From Caedibacter sp052030685 (GTDB taxonomy: Bacteria > Pseudomonadota > Gammaproteobacteria > Francisellales > Francisellaceae), in NCBI RefSeq assembly GCF_052030685.1, contig NZ_JBQAJM010000007.1:27907-91906 (forward strand): DNA of 64,000 nucleotides, in the 5' to 3' direction. Below the pieces are notes generated by a model that did not search any database, was not told the origin of the DNA, and saw only the letters and a program-made list of their open reading frames with translations. A program made the position numbers and the translations under genes. Shown in pieces: positions 8,320 through 16,622 of the stretch. Each line of letters starts with the position of its first letter. Position 1 is the first letter of the stretch.

Positions 8320-9246
8320 TCATAGCCTCTCAACAGCACGCAATATCGCACTACGTGAGCGCACGTTTTCTTCCAGCTCCTTGGTAGATGCTTTACCTTG
8401 CTTGACACACCATTTTGCTTTAGGTACAAACTCTTCCAAGACTGGCATACCACGTGGCAATTTGTTATCCTCACCTTTGATCAGTTTGGTCATAAACTGC
8501 TTAACGATTCTATCTTCTAATGAATGGAAGCTAATGACTGCCAAATGCCCAGAGGGTTTAAGTGTTTCAAAAGCAGAGTTGAGTGTCGTAGTCACTTCAT
8601 CAAGTTCGGCATTAACACAGATTCTAAGCGCTTGAAAACAGCGCGTGGCGGGATGTTTTTTTTCCTTTTTGCCAATCGTTTTTTCAATTAATGATGCCAA
8701 TTTTAAAGTGCGATCAAGAACCTCTCCTTTCTCAAGTGAAGATTTTATTGCTTGAGCAATGCGCCAAGCATGTTTTTCCTCGCCATACTCACGAAAAATA
8801 CGCGCTAATTCTTCAGCATCATAACTTATCAGAACATCTTCTGCAGAAAGTCCTTTAGTTTGATCCATACGCATATCTAGCGGACCATCTTTCATAAAGC
8901 TAAAGCCACGATCAGCCACATCCAGCTGCGGCGAAGACACACCTAAGTCTAACAACACACCGTCAACTTTGTCTGCAAATCCAAGCTCAGTTAATGCCTT
9001 AGTCATTGTTGAAAATGGGGCGTGCACAAGGATCAGTTTGCCACTCTCAATATCATTTTCAAAATGCACTTTGGCATACTCTATTGCCTCAAGATCACGA
9101 TCAAATGCAATTAATTTACCGGTTGTCAAACCTGCTAAAATTTGACGTGAATGTCCACCGCGACCAAATGTGCCATCAACATAAATACCATCCGGCTTAA
9201 GTGCGAGTGCGGCAATCGATTCATTAAGTAATACGGAATAGTGCAT
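8320..9246 (-). CDS. rsmH: 16S rRNA m4C1402 methyltransferase
   Basis: A 308-residue RsmH (MraW). Family patterns seen are HYSVLLNESI at the N-terminus, the SAM-binding motif GTFGRGGHSRQIL (about residues 25-37), DLGVSSPQLD and the C-terminal VISFHSLEDRIVK. It methylates the N4 of C1402 in the ribosomal decoding centre. It usually follows mraZ; here mraZ is absent and lptB lies 42 bp upstream on the same strand, so this copy of the division cluster has been rearranged. Confidence 0.95.
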   Translation of the reverse strand: MHYSVLLNESIAALALKPDGIYVDGTFGRGGHSRQILAGLTTGKLIAFDRDLEAIEYAKVHFENDIESGKLILVHAPFSTMTKALTELGFADKVDGVLLDLGVSSPQLDVADRGFSFMKDGPLDMRMDQTKGLSAEDVLISYDAEELARIFREYGEEKHAWRIAQAIKSSLEKGEVLDRTLKLASLIEKTIGKKEKKHPATRCFQALRICVNAELDEVTTTLNSAFETLKPSGHLAVISFHSLEDRIVKQFMTKLIKGEDNKLPRGMPVLEEFVPKAKWCVKQGKASTKELEENVRSRSAILRAVERL

Positions 9247-9288
9247 TGATTTGTTTCCATTTACATAAACTTATATGACTTATATGAG

Positions 9289-10026
9289 TTACATTCTAAA
9301 TTGCTCGCCAAGATAAACTTTGCGCACCTGCTCGTTACTTAAAATCTCGCGCGGTTTGCCTGAAGCAATCATCTTACCGGCATTCACAATATAAGCTCGC
9401 TCACAGATATCCAATGTTTCACGTACATTGTGATCGGTAATTAATACACCAATGCCTCGGTTTCTTAGGTGCGTTATAATCTTCTTAATATCAATCACTG
9501 AAATCGGATCAACACCGGCAAAAGGCTCATCCAACAAGATAAAGCGTGGTGACATTGCCAAAGCACGCGCAATCTCAACGCGACGACGCTCACCGCCGGA
9601 GAGGCTCATCCCCAGACTATTGCGAATATGCTGAATACTAAACTCATCTAATAGCGATTCAAGTTCATCCTGGCGCTGTTCTTTGGAAAGCTCACGTCTT
9701 GTCTCCAAGATCGCCATGATATTTTTCTCCACACTCAACTTCCTAAAGACTGAAGCTTCTTGCGGCAAATAACCTATACCTTGACGTGCACGCCAGTGAA
9801 TCGGCAGCTTCGTTATATCCTGACCATCCAAAAAAACCGTACCGCGATTTGGCCGCACCAACCCTACAATCATATAGAATGACGTTGTTTTACCCGCACC
9901 ATTTGGTCCCAAGAGTCCGACAATTTCACCGGTATTGACCTCCATCGAAACATCAGCAACAACCCAACGCGAGCGATATGCTTTGCCAAGATGTGTCGCC
10001 ACCAACTTATGTTTTTGCTCTGTCAT
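9289..10026 (-). CDS. lptB: LPS export ABC transporter ATPase
   Basis: A 245-residue ABC ATPase of the LptB type, which drives lipopolysaccharide extraction with LptFG. Walker A is GPNGAGKTT (40-48), the signature SLSGGERRR is at 141-149, Walker B RFILLDEPFAGVDP begins at 161, and the C-terminus has the LptB feature VRKVYLGEQFRM. Genes lptA and lptC, often upstream, are not here. It probably belongs to the same transcript as rsmH. Confidence 0.93.
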   Translation of the reverse strand: MTEQKHKLVATHLGKAYRSRWVVADVSMEVNTGEIVGLLGPNGAGKTTSFYMIVGLVRPNRGTVFLDGQDITKLPIHWRARQGIGYLPQEASVFRKLSVEKNIMAILETRRELSKEQRQDELESLLDEFSIQHIRNSLGMSLSGGERRRVEIARALAMSPRFILLDEPFAGVDPISVIDIKKIITHLRNRGIGVLITDHNVRETLDICERAYIVNAGKMIASGKPREILSNEQVRKVYLGEQFRM

Positions 10027-10212
10027 ATTACTTTCTTAACTTATGATGATTAGGTTATATGAGACCACTTAAAAAAGGGATTATTTTAATAAGCTCACAA
10101 TCTGCTAGACATCCTAATCACATAGGTCTTTATATTCAAGTTTTTTTACCAGTGTCCGATAAGAAAGCATGGAGGAATATATCCTAACATATTATCAAAT
10201 TAAAATGAGGGG

Positions 10213-11505
10213 TTAGCCAATTACAGCTTCTTTTTGTAGAAACTCTGCAAACAATACAACTGTTTTATCAATATCTTGGTCACTATGAGCAATTGACATA
10301 AAACCTGCCTCAAATGCCGATGGTGCGAAATAGATACCACGCTCAAGCATAAAATGGAAAAAGCGATTAAAGCGCGCTAAATCGCAAGCTTTAACATCAT
10401 CAAAGCTTAGAATATCTTGTGCGTCAGTGAAAAACACCCCAAACATACTACCCAAAGCTTTTGCCAAAAAGGGGAAATTTTGTGATTGAGCAACTTGATT
10501 TAAACCATCAACAAGTTTTTGTGTTTTGGTTGTTAGTGCCTCATAGAAGCCATCTTGCGAGATCTTATCTAAGGTCACTAACCCCGCGATCATTGCCACT
10601 GGATTACCTGATAACGTACCTGCTTGATAGACACCCCCTACAGGTGCAACAAGCTCCATAATCTCTTTCTTGCCACCAAAGGCACCCACGGGCATACCCC
10701 CGCCAATAACTTTACCAAAAGTCGTTAAATCAGGGGTAATTTGATATAAGCCTTGTGCTCCAGTTAAGCCAACACGAAACCCTGTCATTACTTCATCAAA
10801 GATCAGTAAAGCACCATGCTCATCACATAATTGACGTAAACCTTGCAAAAAAGCTTTCGTTGGTTCGATCAAATTCATATTGCCCGCAATTGGCTCTAGA
10901 ATAATACACGCGATTTGCTCTGGATAGGCTTTAAATAAATTAGCCACACTCTCAAGATCATTAAAGGATGCCGTTAGTGTGTCTTTAACCGTATCTTTTG
11001 GCACACCCGGTGAGTTTGGCACACCAAGCGTTAATGCCCCAGACCCTGCTGCCACTAAAAACTGATCGGCATGACCATGATAGCATCCTGCGAATTTAAT
11101 GACCTTGTCACGCTTGGTATACCCTCGTGCCAAGCGCACTGCACTCATTGTAGCTTCAGTACCAGAGCTGACAAAGCGCACCATATCAATGCTATCAATC
11201 AAATCACAAATCTTCTTCGCCAGTTTCACCTCAAGCTCACATGGCGCACCATAACTTAAGCCAAGGGTTGCTTGCTCCTGTACCGCTTTAATCACATCAT
11301 CATCGGCATGTCTTAAAATCATCGGCCCCCATGAGCCAACATAATCAACATATTGATTACCATCAACATCATAGACATAAGCGCCTTTTGCCTTGGCAAT
11401 GAATTTAGGTGTGCCGCCGACACCTTTAAATGCGCGCACCGGTGAGTTGACACCACCTGGAATATATTGCTTTGCTTGATTAAATAAGCTTTCTGATTTT
11501 GTCAT
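10213..11505 (-). CDS. hemL: Glutamate-1-semialdehyde 2,1-aminomutase
   Basis: A 430-residue PLP enzyme that makes 5-aminolevulinate in the C5 haem pathway. It has the N-terminal IPGGVNSPVRAF, the PLP site TTFGKVIGGGMPVGAFGG with the Schiff-base Lys in FGK (near residue 265), and LIFDEVMTGFR. Length is normal for the family. It stands 46 bp downstream of gshB on the same strand and 186 bp upstream of lptB. Confidence 0.96.
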   Translation of the reverse strand: MTKSESLFNQAKQYIPGGVNSPVRAFKGVGGTPKFIAKAKGAYVYDVDGNQYVDYVGSWGPMILRHADDDVIKAVQEQATLGLSYGAPCELEVKLAKKICDLIDSIDMVRFVSSGTEATMSAVRLARGYTKRDKVIKFAGCYHGHADQFLVAAGSGALTLGVPNSPGVPKDTVKDTLTASFNDLESVANLFKAYPEQIACIILEPIAGNMNLIEPTKAFLQGLRQLCDEHGALLIFDEVMTGFRVGLTGAQGLYQITPDLTTFGKVIGGGMPVGAFGGKKEIMELVAPVGGVYQAGTLSGNPVAMIAGLVTLDKISQDGFYEALTTKTQKLVDGLNQVAQSQNFPFLAKALGSMFGVFFTDAQDILSFDDVKACDLARFNRFFHFMLERGIYFAPSAFEAGFMSIAHSDQDIDKTVVLFAEFLQKEAVIG

Positions 11506-11551
11506 TTTATGTATTCCTATTTATTATTTTATGCTTATTTGTTGGCGTTAT

Positions 11552-12508
11552 TTATTTTCGATTCATTACCCGATCTTCAACAACGTCCATTAATATATCT
11601 GTGGCATTTATCCCACTTTCACTATAAATCTGCTGTGTCATGGTTGGACTGGTTATATTAATCTCAGTCAAGCAGTTACCAATAACATCAATGCCGGCAA
11701 ACAACACGCCACTTTGTTTAAGATCCCTGCCAACAATACTACCAATCTCATATTCTTCAGCGGTGAGCTTCCTGACCAAAGTTGATGCACCTCGCGCGAG
11801 ATTACCACGACTATCATCACCACTTGGAATACGTGCCACCAAATACTCCAGTGGCTCACCATCAACAATTAAAATACGCTTATCGCCATCTTTAATCTCT
11901 GGCTGATATTGCTGCACCATAATAAATTGTGACTCATATTTGGTAATGGTTTCAAGAATGACATTTTTATTCGGATCATTGGGTTGGATACGAAAAATTG
12001 ACTCGCCGCCCATGCCATCAAGCGGTTTAACCACTACATCCTGATAATCATCCATAAAACGCTTAATATTTTTAAATGAACGACTCACCATCGTTTTTGG
12101 CGCTAAATCAGGATAACGTGTAATTGAAAACTTCTCATTGGCATCTCTTAAAGTTTGTGGCTTATTGATAATGAGCGCCCCCTGTTTTTCAGCCATTTCC
12201 AAAATATACGTGACGTAGACGAATTCCATATTAAAGGGTGGGTCTTTACGCATAAAAATCGCATCAAAATCACCCAGCTTCACTTTATCCATTGGGTTTA
12301 GGTGATACCACTTGTTATGTTCTTTACTCGCGGTTAGTGTCAGCTCATAACCCTCGCCATAAGCAACACCATCCTCGACAAATATATCTTCTAATTCAAA
12401 CACATACTGTTGCCAATCTTTTTTAGCAACAGATAACATCATCATATAAGCGGTGTCTTTTTTAATGTTAAAGGTATGTAATGGATCAATAATAAAGGCG
12501 ACTTTCAT
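11552..12508 (-). CDS. gshB: Glutathione synthetase
   Basis: A 318-residue ATP-grasp enzyme joining gamma-glutamylcysteine and glycine. Family features are MKVAFIIDPLHTFNIKKDT at the start, FMRKDPPFNMEF, the ATP-grasp loop VVKPLDGMGGESIFR and the C-terminal TEINITSPTMTQQI. Length matches the proteobacterial family (about 315). Transcribed toward hemL. A gap of 570 bp with repeats lies upstream, so its promoter should be close to 12520-12560. Confidence 0.96.
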   Translation of the reverse strand: MKVAFIIDPLHTFNIKKDTAYMMMLSVAKKDWQQYVFELEDIFVEDGVAYGEGYELTLTASKEHNKWYHLNPMDKVKLGDFDAIFMRKDPPFNMEFVYVTYILEMAEKQGALIINKPQTLRDANEKFSITRYPDLAPKTMVSRSFKNIKRFMDDYQDVVVKPLDGMGGESIFRIQPNDPNKNVILETITKYESQFIMVQQYQPEIKDGDKRILIVDGEPLEYLVARIPSGDDSRGNLARGASTLVRKLTAEEYEIGSIVGRDLKQSGVLFAGIDVIGNCLTEINITSPTMTQQIYSESGINATDILMDVVEDRVMNRK

Positions 12509-12634
12509 ATAGTTCCTTAAGTTAACACGATAAACTTATGCTAATTCTAACACCATTAAATCTTGATCATAGAATTGATTGTGCACTTTTATTGATTTTG
12601 GTTCTGTAGCGCTTGTAAATTCAAACTGGGACTA

Positions 12635-12836
12635 ATGGCACTACCTTTAGGAGGATCACTAACCATCCATGGCAGCTTCGCATTGGATCCTCACGCCATC
12701 CTGGCTCAGGATGACAAGTCAGAGGGTGTCATTGCGAGCATGGATGCGTGGCAATCCATTTTTATCAGGGATGGTTGATTTAACTTCGTTGCAAAGCCTA
12801 TATTTACGAGCTAATGCTTAAGGTAGTGCCATTAAT
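12635..12836. mobile_element. MITE-like element with inverted ends
   Basis: About 200 bp bounded by inverted ends AATGGCACTACCTT (left, from 12635) and AAGGTAGTGCCATT (right, to about 12833). The 11-bp sequence AACTGGGACTA lies just outside both ends (12624-12634 and 12837-12847) in direct orientation, as a target-site duplication would. The inside is a long imperfect palindrome containing GTCATTGCGAGC and CGTGGCAATCC, a motif I recall as common in dispersed bacterial repeats. No open frame for a transposase. It is probably non-autonomous; only one copy is in this window. Confidence 0.6.
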
Positions 12837-12955
12837 AACTGGGACTATTTCCAAACTTTAACGTATTAGAAACGCCGAAAATGTAAAGCAAGAAACTTGT
12901 AGATAATGGTTTGTGACGAGGATAAAGTTATGCATATAAAGATTCTAGCAACTGC

Positions 12956-13005
12956 ACGCAATAAGAACGGGAAGGGAGGGATGTAGGGAAGGGTTCTTAT
13001 TGCGT
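12956..13005. repeat. Perfect 13-bp stem with G-rich loop
   Basis: ACGCAATAAGAAC (12956-12968) and its exact reverse complement (12993-13005) enclose a 24-nt loop of only purines apart from a TGT. The + strand loop has G-triplets at 12969-12971, 12974-12976, 12978-12980 and 12986-12988, and a fifth at 12991-12993 reaching the stem, which fits a quadruplex pattern. There is no T-run on either side, so it does not look like a plain terminator. It lies 74 bp after the stop of the SDR gene (minus strand). Confidence 0.65.
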
Positions 13006-13078
13006 ACAGAGAACAGATTATGCCGCGCTCTTTTCATTGAATGCTACTCAAACAAAGCACGTTGCAATTGTTAAAAAA

Positions 13079-13786
13079 CTACCATGAGCATATACGCCCA
13101 TCTAAGTCATAAAAGTTACCAGAATTCTCATAAGTTAAAGAGCTAATAAAGCTGATCATGCGCTCAACACTGTCGCTAACTTCAATGGTTGCATTATCTC
13201 CGCCCATATCTGTTTTCACCCACCCTGGGCGCAAACTCACTGTAATAATATCTTTATAATCTGCTGCAAACGTTCGCGTCAACATGTTAAGGGCTGCTTT
13301 TGACATTCGATAGGAATAACCAAAACCTGTTTTTGTTTCAGAAATCGAGCCGGCCTGACTCGACATATTGATAACTTTTGCCTCTTCTGCTAATAGAAGA
13401 TTCGGTAAAAAACTTTGAATACAACGATAAGCGCCAACCGTATTAACACTTAATGCTTCGATCAAATTTTGTACTGGAATATCCTCAATGCCATACTTGG
13501 CGTGCTGCTCAGGATAGACGCCCGCATTGTTAATCAATATGTCGATTGGCACTCCCCCGAGTTTTTTCTTGAGCTCTTTGAAGTCTTGCCAGCGTGACAC
13601 ATCGATAGTTGCCAATAAAATATTATCTTTATTAGCATGATATGCCTCAAGCAATCCTTCAGATTCTCCACGCCCTCGATAAGCGGCAATCACATTACAA
13701 CCCGCCTGAGCATATTGCTTTGTAAACTCCAAACCAATACCTCGATTTGCGCCGGTAACTAATATTGTTTTTTTTCTTTGCTTCAT
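13079..13786 (-). CDS. SDR family oxidoreductase
   Basis: A 235-residue short-chain dehydrogenase. It shows the nucleotide-binding motif TGANRGIG (about residues 12-19), the NNAG structural motif, the catalytic Ser in MSSQAGS and YxxxK in YRMSK. The spacing resembles the sniffer/carbonyl-reductase branch of classical SDRs. Substrate unknown. It is alone, flanked by a G-rich hairpin downstream and a dispersed repeat upstream, in the part of the window that looks accessory. Confidence 0.85.
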   Translation of the reverse strand: MKQRKKTILVTGANRGIGLEFTKQYAQAGCNVIAAYRGRGESEGLLEAYHANKDNILLATIDVSRWQDFKELKKKLGGVPIDILINNAGVYPEQHAKYGIEDIPVQNLIEALSVNTVGAYRCIQSFLPNLLLAEEAKVINMSSQAGSISETKTGFGYSYRMSKAALNMLTRTFAADYKDIITVSLRPGWVKTDMGGDNATIEVSDSVERMISFISSLTYENSGNFYDLDGRICSW

Positions 13787-13901
13787 ATTCTTAAGATTTA
13801 ATCTAAAACCAATAAAGTTATTATTCTATACATCATAACAACTTATCACGTGGAATATACTCAAATACTATTTGGCTAAGACTAAATATTTGCTCAAAAG
13901 G

Positions 13902-14034
13902 GCTCGTCGTACCCTGAGCGTAAGTCGAAGCGATGCACTGAGCATCAGTCGAAGTGGGTAATCTTGGGAAGACCCACTTCAATAAAGGCTTCGACTTACG
14001 CTCAGCCAGCGCTTACACAATCGAAATGGGCTGG
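13902..14034. repeat. Dispersed hairpin repeat, family B copy 1
   Basis: The element contains CTGAGCGTAAGTCGAAGC (13914-13931) and its perfect 18-bp inverse (13988-14005), with a further inverted pair inside (GAAGTGGGT and ACCCACTTC). The same sequence with a few changes recurs at 59206-59337. It encodes nothing. CTGAGCG..GTCGAAG palindromes are, from memory, widespread in bacterial intergenic DNA. It lies between an SDR gene and a small protein gene. Confidence 0.8.
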
Positions 14035-14068
14035 AACATCGTCATAACCTATTATTTCAATCACTTCC

Positions 14069-14257
14069 TTACACTTCCTTAGAGAGACTAAGCTTTTTGT
14101 AATTTTGAGAATCTTCCGCTTCAAGCTCTCGTATTGGCTCTACGATTTGATAATGACGACAATCATAAGGAGCTAATTGGTAATAAGTATATTTTCGATT
14201 CCAACGTACATAACCCCAAAAAGCTTTTTTTATTAGATACCATGCTTTAGAAATCAT
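14069..14257 (-). CDS. Small basic hypothetical protein (62 aa)
   Basis: The ATG at 14257 has AAGGAG 7 nt upstream, better than an in-frame ATG 33 nt earlier. The product starts MISKAWYLIKKAFWGYVRW, a basic and aromatic-rich amphipathic stretch, then a Tyr-rich middle (YTYYQLAPYDCRHY) and an acidic and charged tail. No signal peptide or clear membrane span. I do not recognise it. The good ribosome binding site is the main reason for the call. Confidence 0.55.
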   Translation of the reverse strand: MISKAWYLIKKAFWGYVRWNRKYTYYQLAPYDCRHYQIVEPIRELEAEDSQNYKKLSLSKEV

Positions 14258-14888
14258 TGTTTTTCTCCTTTTAAGATAGATATTAATCATCCTACATTTA
14301 ACTAAACCTCTTTAAACCCAAAACCAAATTTATATTATTGATCAAGTGCAAACATTCAAATAATTTTGTACAAATCACTCTTGTTAGCACCACCACGTTT
14401 ACCCTTAACTTTATTAGTCCACAACAGATTGCAAGACCAACGTTTCTTAAGCGCATAGTTATAATGACACTTTAGACTTTATTGTTTTGCGTGAAAAATA
14501 CGTATTATTTTCACACAATCGATCAGGCGATTGATATCATTTAAAGCTTAAGCTACTATTCAACTCAGAACGTAGCCCAGTTCTTTTGTGTTAGCTTTAT
14601 CGCAGCTCATTATGATTATCTTGGATTTCGTTTAATTAATTTTAGTAATACTAATGGGGTATCAAATATGAAGTTGATTGAATTGCAGGTAATAGCCACC
14701 CTTGACAGAGTCTTTGGGCGCTCCTTGAACACTATATAGTTACAACAGCATCAAACACTGACGACTCAGGGCGTCCAGCAAGAACTTATACAATTGCATT
14801 GCAAAGCTTCTGTCTGTAAAATCAGTTTTGTATTTACAACATAAGAAATATGGTTTTAGAAAACTATTTATACAAGGTGATTTCTCAA
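14258..14888. other. Long gap before the LuxR pair; inverted repeats
   Basis: No convincing gene. Two inverted repeats lie side by side: an imperfect 24-bp palindrome centred on TACGTA (14491-14514, arms GTGAAAA and TTTTCAC) and CAATCG/CGATTG (14516-14533). Either could be an operator for the downstream LuxR-type genes. A 23-codon frame at 14668-14739 (MKLIELQVIATL start, GGGG before the ATG) is possible but weak. A minus-strand frame at 14740-14991 looks like chance. Confidence 0.35.
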
Positions 14889-15584
14889 ATGGAAAACAAT
14901 ATGCTTTCAACTGACATCCCTTTGATCTATTTAAAATTAGAAATTTCGGAGTGTTATGTAAAATTACTGAAAGCGCCAACGACAATCGCAAAATATTTTG
15001 ACATCAAGGCTTTAGAACAACTTTATGAGTACTTTTGCTCTTATCAAACCATACTAAAATTGCCACACCAGTTTAACCTTGAAACGATTAAACATACACT
15101 TCCTGCAGAAATTACTCAGTTAATTAAAAAACCAGATGACACCTACTTTTATTGTCGTTATCACTTTGATGCAAGCATCGAAATCGTCATATTTTCACAA
15201 ACAGATACTAGCATGGCGATAACAACAACGCACTCACACTGGAATCACTTACTCAAATTTATTGATCAGGCAGAAATTAGCCATACGGTTTATAGAGGAA
15301 ATCCTAACTTTACGGGATTAGTTGATGAGCTACCTCAACCAAATATTTCCCTCACTCACGTTGAAAGTGACTGTTTTGCAGCTATGTATTGCGATAAATA
15401 TAGCGATAAGGAACTCTCCGAATTTTTACAACTATCCATTCGAAGAATTGAAGACTTAATTTCAAGTCTCAAAGATAAATTTTGTGCCAAAGATCGATAT
15501 GTATTATTAGCAAAAATTAACCACAGTGATGCAATTATGCGATACTATATTGCAAAGAAATTAATGGGGCATCATCATGGCTAA
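14889..15584 (+). CDS. LuxR-type HTH regulator, first of a tandem pair
   Basis: A 231-residue protein whose last 65 residues fit a LuxR-type helix-turn-helix: YSDKELSEFLQLSIRRIEDLISSLKDKF, then ARYVLL-like (DRYVLLAKI). The N-terminal 165 residues form an uncharacterised, probably ligand-sensing region with no receiver motif and no recognised autoinducer-binding residues. The ATG at 14889 has AAGGTG about 9 nt upstream; an earlier in-frame ATG at 14850 lacks one. It overlaps the next gene by 8 bp. Target genes unknown. Confidence 0.65.
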   Translation: MENNMLSTDIPLIYLKLEISECYVKLLKAPTTIAKYFDIKALEQLYEYFCSYQTILKLPHQFNLETIKHTLPAEITQLIKKPDDTYFYCRYHFDASIEIVIFSQTDTSMAITTTHSHWNHLLKFIDQAEISHTVYRGNPNFTGLVDELPQPNISLTHVESDCFAAMYCDKYSDKELSEFLQLSIRRIEDLISSLKDKFCAKDRYVLLAKINHSDAIMRYYIAKKLMGHHHG

Positions 15585-16389
15585 CAAGCGTGAAATACTT
15601 ATCAACGACCATTACTTCCATTTCTTACCTAAGTATTTTCATATTTTTCGTTCACTTGTCAAAAACCTTATTCAGAAAACAGGCGCTAGCAGTGTTCACC
15701 TAAACATTATAAAACCTGACGATACGGTATTTGATATTCCGCTTCATCAACATAATTACTTTGATTGGCATTATAGTCAACCTATTAGCGCTGATCCATT
15801 ATATGGTTATCACAATTTACTTCAGTTACCACATCTTTTTTACTATAACAGCTTACAAAAACTAGCCCCAGACCTGCCTAGTAATTTAGCATTGACACTC
15901 GACCCGTTTCTACCCATTATTGTTGCCAAAATTTTAAATACAGATAATTCAATTAACCTTATCACCTTAGGTTTTCAGTATTTGCATGATATTAAAATAT
16001 CTATCGGTGAGATATATCCAGTTCTCCAGCAATTTAATAATGCACTTGCCAATATGATGATGGATAAACAATATGCCATTGATCAATGCAATATCACTGG
16101 GGTAGCAAATCCAATTCAACTAAATACAATCGCCAATCCAGCTTACACATTGATCAGTCAGCTCAACTTATCAGAAAAAAAGACATTGTTAGCTATTTAT
16201 CATGGCTATATCACAAATAAAGATATTTCAACCCAGATTTACCGCTCTTCTCGAACAGCAGAAATTATTGTAAAAAAGCTCATCTCACTCTTTAATTGCA
16301 ATACACGTTATGCACTATGGCTGAATATACGCAATATGCACGAACTTGTATATGCAATTGTTAAAGACTTATTGACCCAACAAAAGTAA
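15577..16389 (+). CDS. LuxR-type HTH regulator, second of a tandem pair
   Basis: A 270-residue protein with the same plan as its upstream neighbour: an N-terminal domain of unknown type (about residues 1-195) and a LuxR-like C-terminal HTH (LSEKKTLLAIYHGYITNKDISTQIYRSSRTAEIIVKKL, read in pieces, near residues 205-245). The two proteins are only distantly alike, so the pair is old. Translational coupling through the 8-bp overlap suggests they work together, perhaps as a heterodimer (inference). They converge on the RHS gene. Confidence 0.65.
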   Translation: MANKREILINDHYFHFLPKYFHIFRSLVKNLIQKTGASSVHLNIIKPDDTVFDIPLHQHNYFDWHYSQPISADPLYGYHNLLQLPHLFYYNSLQKLAPDLPSNLALTLDPFLPIIVAKILNTDNSINLITLGFQYLHDIKISIGEIYPVLQQFNNALANMMMDKQYAIDQCNITGVANPIQLNTIANPAYTLISQLNLSEKKTLLAIYHGYITNKDISTQIYRSSRTAEIIVKKLISLFNCNTRYALWLNIRNMHELVYAIVKDLLTQQK

Positions 16390-16458
16390 CACAACGGTTA
16401 ACTTTATTGATCATTTGAAAACCAGTTTACTGTTATGACATAAAAGACATCGTTTACC

Positions 16459-16474
16459 TGTACATGCATGTACA
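16459..16474. promoter_or_regulatory. Perfect 16-bp palindrome
   Basis: TGTACATGCATGTACA lies in the 233-bp gap between the convergent LuxR and RHS genes. It is a perfect palindrome without a loop, so it looks like a dimer binding site rather than a terminator. A near repeat (TGTACATACACA) starts at its right end. No function can be given from sequence. Confidence 0.35.
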
Positions 16475-16622
16475 TACACATTTGATTGCATGCCTTGCTT
16501 CATGGGTTATTGATCCTATCTCTATTGTTGGGCAGAAAAAATTGAGTGTTTTATAAACCGTAACTTCGAACTGAGGTTACTCATAACCGGCAAAGATAAA
16601 TGTCGTTCAATATGTTGAAGTG

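Noticed and set aside
14740..14991. 83-codon frame on the minus strand before the LuxR pair
   Set aside because: No ribosome binding site, opposite to the first LuxR gene and without recognisable features.
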